Shown in pieces: positions 5,451-5,504 of a DNA stretch of 5,504 nucleotides. Source of the DNA: AM-0621 sp964573505. GTDB lineage: Bacteria > Planctomycetota > Planctomycetia > Planctomycetales > Planctomycetaceae. Each line of letters starts with the position of its first letter. Position 1 is the first letter of the stretch. A model generated the notes under the pieces. That model was not told the origin of the DNA. It searched no databases and was given only the letters and a program-made list of their open reading frames with translations. The stretch is from the NCBI GenBank assembly GCA_964573505.1, contig CAZNMS010000565.1:1-5504 (forward strand), written 5' to 3'. The translations under genes were made by a program, and so were the position numbers.

Positions 5451-5474
5451 AGCACGGACTGGAAGTCCATGCTA
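5451..5474 (-). repeat. 24-base quasi-palindromic element, inverted perfect copy
   Basis: Read on the minus strand it is identical over all 24 bases to 3982-4005, including the TCC loop and the T-G wobble. The two copies lie on either side of the DJ-1-like gene in opposite orientation. Confidence 0.9.
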
Positions 5475-5504
5475 GTGCGCTTCCAAGTGGATTGAATTAG
5501 CGAG

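Larger units (their letters stand above)
5125..5504. other. Repeat-rich intergenic region to the window edge
   Basis: I see no gene here. The frame open over 5169-5495 consists almost entirely of translated repeat copies, with no domain and a motif-free Arg/Ser-rich composition. The region holds the stop-codon stem-loop, three copies of a roughly 44-base repeat (one inverted), and an inverted 24-base element at 5451-5474. Confidence 0.7.

Noticed and set aside
5169..5495. 108-residue + strand frame after the DJ-1-like gene
   Set aside because: It is made of the roughly 44-base repeat copies and the inverted 24-base element, with no recognisable domain.

Overview
The window looks like a chromosomal segment of a planctomycete (Planctomycetota), with GC in the mid-50s % by eye. 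Three things point there: a prepilin-like protein of the DUF1559 / H-X9-DG family followed at once by a small beta-sandwich lipoprotein, a large cadherin/RTX surface protein, and intergenic DNA full of palindromic repeats. The assignment rests on remembered family distribution, not on a search.

Layout, all genes on the + strand. (1) 2-1921: the 3' part of a large secreted or surface protein. It has tandem Ig/cadherin-like repeats, one cadherin domain, and two blocks of RTX calcium-binding nonapeptides; its 5' end lies outside the window. (2) 1922-2700: about 780 bases with no convincing gene. It holds one weak small-ORF candidate behind a good Shine-Dalgarno (2049-2378), a 20-bp inverted repeat (2399-2460) and a cluster of four palindromes (2526-2628). 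(3) about 2701-3525: the DUF1559 prepilin-like protein. (4) 3567-3968: the small lipoprotein, 41 bases downstream with a strong Shine-Dalgarno, probably in one operon with (3). (5) 3967-4296: three consecutive palindromic elements that fill most of the gap. (6) 4297-5124: a Tat-exported DJ-1/PfpI-superfamily protein closest in motifs to isonitrile hydratase. (7) 5124-5504: another repeat-rich gap with a stem-loop on the stop codon, a second repeat family, and an inverted perfect copy of the element at 3982-4005.

All the predicted products act at or outside the cytoplasmic membrane: secreted adhesin-like protein, pseudopilin-like protein, lipoprotein and Tat-exported enzyme. I see no defence system, CRISPR array, transposase, tRNA or rRNA. 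The most informative signal is the palindromic repeat family. Copies differ by paired, compensatory stem changes while keeping a U-G wobble and the loop, which suggests that the folded form is selected.
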